NCBI GenBank assembly: GCA_021781315.1
Contig: JAJXXB010000015.1
Location: 1-5,703, forward strand
Direction of reading: 5' to 3'
From: Actinomycetes bacterium
Lineage (GTDB): Bacteria; Actinomycetota; Acidimicrobiia; Acidimicrobiales; RAAP-2
DNA length: 5,703 nt
Part shown: positions 4,555 through 5,703 of the stretch, piece by piece
Layout: each line of letters starts with the position of its first letter
How positions within the stretch are numbered: position 1 is the first letter of the stretch
Made by a program: the position numbers and the translations under genes
Notes under the pieces: generated by a model
What the model saw: the letters and a program-made list of their open reading frames with translations, nothing else
Told to the model about the DNA's origin: nothing
Databases searched by the model: none

Positions 4555-5247
4555 ATGGACGCTACCCAACTGCCCCAGGGCGAAGAGAAGACGCGTCAGG
4601 TGCGCGCCATGTTCGACGCAATCGCCCCGCGTTACGAGTTGGTCAATCGGCTCATGACCTTTGGTCTGGACGCACGCTGGCGTCGGCGCGCGGTTCGCGA
4701 CCTGCGCCTCGCCTCCCACAGCGCGGTCCTCGACCTCGCGGCGGGCACGGGCGACTTCACTCGCGAGCTCACTCGTCAAGGTCAACGCCCGGTTGCGGTG
4801 GATCTCAGTTACGGGATGCTCGAGGCCGGCCGGGACATGCCCACGCGCATCCAAGCTGACGCCACGACGCTCCCCTTTCGCGACGGGGCCTTTGACGGTG
4901 TGACGTGCGGGTACGCGCTGCGCAACTTTACGGACTTAGCGGCCGCCTTCGAGGAGATGGCCCGCGTCACGCGACCCGGCGGGCGCATCTCACTGCTCGA
5001 AGTCGCCGAGCCGCGCTCGGGACTCTGGCGCGCGGGCTTTCGCCTGTGGTTTCGCCGCGTGGTTCCCCTGATCGGATCGCTACTCTCGGATCGCACCGCG
5101 TACCACTACCTCCCCGCGTCCACGGCCTACCTGCCAGAGGCCCCCGAAATAGCGAGCATGCTCTCGCGCGCGGGCTTTCGCGCCGTGAATCACCGACGCG
5201 TGATGGGAGGGCTCAGCCAGCAGTTCCTCGCAACGAGGTCCTCGTGA
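4555..5247 (+). CDS. menG: Demethylmenaquinone methyltransferase (UbiE/MenG family)
   Basis: SAM-dependent C-methylation of demethylmenaquinone, the last step of menaquinone synthesis, at the inner face of the membrane. The 230-residue protein has normal length and a full set of UbiE/MenG motifs: VRAMFDAIAPRYELVNRLMT (16-35), then FGLDARWRRR (36-45). The SAM-binding motif I VLDLAAGTGDF is at 58-68, the acidic residue is D83 in VAVDLSYGML, and ADATTLPF (101-108) and CGYALRNFTDL (118-128) follow. The second family signature is RVTRPGGRISLLEVAEP, and the C terminus is the family-typical MGGLSQQFLATR. The ATG at 4555 follows the maoC stop after three bases, with no Shine-Dalgarno, so translation is probably coupled. 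Its TGA overlaps the GTG start of the menF-like gene. Menaquinone rather than ubiquinone is inferred from the adjacent isochorismate synthase and the actinobacterial context. Confidence 0.93.
   Translation: MDATQLPQGEEKTRQVRAMFDAIAPRYELVNRLMTFGLDARWRRRAVRDLRLASHSAVLDLAAGTGDFTRELTRQGQRPVAVDLSYGMLEAGRDMPTRIQADATTLPFRDGAFDGVTCGYALRNFTDLAAAFEEMARVTRPGGRISLLEVAEPRSGLWRAGFRLWFRRVVPLIGSLLSDRTAYHYLPASTAYLPEAPEIASMLSRAGFRAVNHRRVMGGLSQQFLATRSS
5235..5238 (+). promoter_or_regulatory. Ribosome binding site of menF, inside the end of menG
   Basis: GAGG in ACGAGGTCCTC, five bases before the GTG at 5244. It selects this GTG over later in-frame GTG codons at 5253 and 5265. Confidence 0.5.
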
Positions 5248-5703
5248 GATTCGTGCGCGCGCGGGTGGAGTCACTCAACATTGACGCCGTGCGCACGCTG
5301 GCCTCTCGAGACGGCTGGCTGATCGAAACGCCCCAGATACTCAGAGCCGGACTGGGCGGGTCCGCCTTTCAACTCGAGCTGCCCCACGGGCTCGACGCAC
5401 CCGAGGGCGCTTTCGCGAGCCTCGCCCCGCTAGAAGTCGTGGGCGACGACGGACCGCCGGGAAGCGGTGTCGTCGCCTTTGGCTCCCTGCCCTTTGAACG
5501 CGGCGACGCGTCACGTCTCGACGTCGCGCGCTACCTCTTTACCGTGACGAACGACGCCACGTGGGTCTGCGCCCTCGAGGGTGACCAGGGGTGGCGCGCG
5601 CTTCTCGCTGACGTAGAGGCGCCGCGCCAAGAAACCCTGTTTCCTCGCTCGCTCACCTACCAGCCCACCGCCGAGGAGTACGCCCACACGGTGGCGCGCG
5701 CCG
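5244..5703 (+). CDS. menF: Isochorismate synthase (MenF type), N-terminal part, cut by the window end
   Basis: Chorismate-utilising enzyme converting chorismate to isochorismate, the entry step of the classical menaquinone pathway. The first 153 residues are present, without a stop to the window edge. They have no cysteine- or membrane-rich region and match the N-terminal half of the MenF/EntC/DhbC group: GVVAFGSLPFE at 75-85 is the family's 'G..AFG.LPF' block. PTAEEYAHTVARA (141-153) is the usual entry into the conserved catalytic half ('P....Y...V..A'). Catalytic residues lie beyond the window. The GTG start overlaps the menG TGA (GTGA, 5244-5247) and has GAGG five bases upstream, indicating translational coupling. 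The neighbour menG favours a role in menaquinone rather than siderophore synthesis. Anthranilate or aminodeoxychorismate synthase is less likely, given the AFG-LPF block. Confidence 0.85.
   Translation, partial: MRFVRARVESLNIDAVRTLASRDGWLIETPQILRAGLGGSAFQLELPHGLDAPEGAFASLAPLEVVGDDGPPGSGVVAFGSLPFERGDASRLDVARYLFTVTNDATWVCALEGDQGWRALLADVEAPRQETLFPRSLTYQPTAEEYAHTVARA

Overview
The window is GC-rich bacterial chromosome packed with housekeeping genes. The presence of a mycothiol synthase (mycothiol is the low-molecular-weight thiol of Actinobacteria), together with a FabF ending in an actinobacterial-style FGFGGHN motif, points to an actinobacterium. Free-living Acidimicrobiia-like lineages would fit, but placing it below phylum level is inference. 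I see no tRNA, rRNA, CRISPR array, insertion sequence, phage gene or transfer boundary.

Layout. (1) 2-820 (+): the last two thirds of a beta-ketoacyl-ACP synthase II (fabF), converging on (2) a minus-strand pair. That pair is 1538-2224, a compact YgfZ/GcvT-like folate-binding protein, followed downstream by 849-1502, a TrpF-family protein whose catalytic cysteine is replaced by serine. (3) Divergent from ygfZ, on the plus strand, are a 63-residue helical protein of unknown function (2271-2462) and mshD, mycothiol synthase (2482-3339). (4) mshD collides tail to tail with a minus-strand VIT/CCC1-family iron or manganese transporter (3336-4034); both stop codons lie in one CTAG palindrome. (5) Divergent from the transporter is a tight plus-strand run: a MaoC-like hydratase (4096-4551), menG/ubiE (4555-5247) and the start of a menF-type isochorismate synthase (5244 to the window end). 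The last two point to the classical (isochorismate) menaquinone pathway.

How the genes relate. The themes are fatty-acid synthesis (fabF), thiol/Fe-S/metal homeostasis (ygfZ, mshD, VIT transporter) and menaquinone synthesis (menG, menF). They are separate housekeeping functions rather than one system, apart from the probable maoC-menG-menF operon. Intergenic spaces are short (3-61 bases). Most first genes carry a TAnnnT -10-like hexamer just upstream. For mshD and the transporter it sits exactly 6 bases before the ATG with no Shine-Dalgarno, as expected for leaderless mRNAs.

I do not find a convincing undescribed multi-gene system. The points most worth a second look are the TrpF-like protein lacking its catalytic cysteine, the leaderless promoter geometry, the stop-codon overlap of mshD and the transporter, the small helical ORF, and the hydratase coupled to menaquinone genes.
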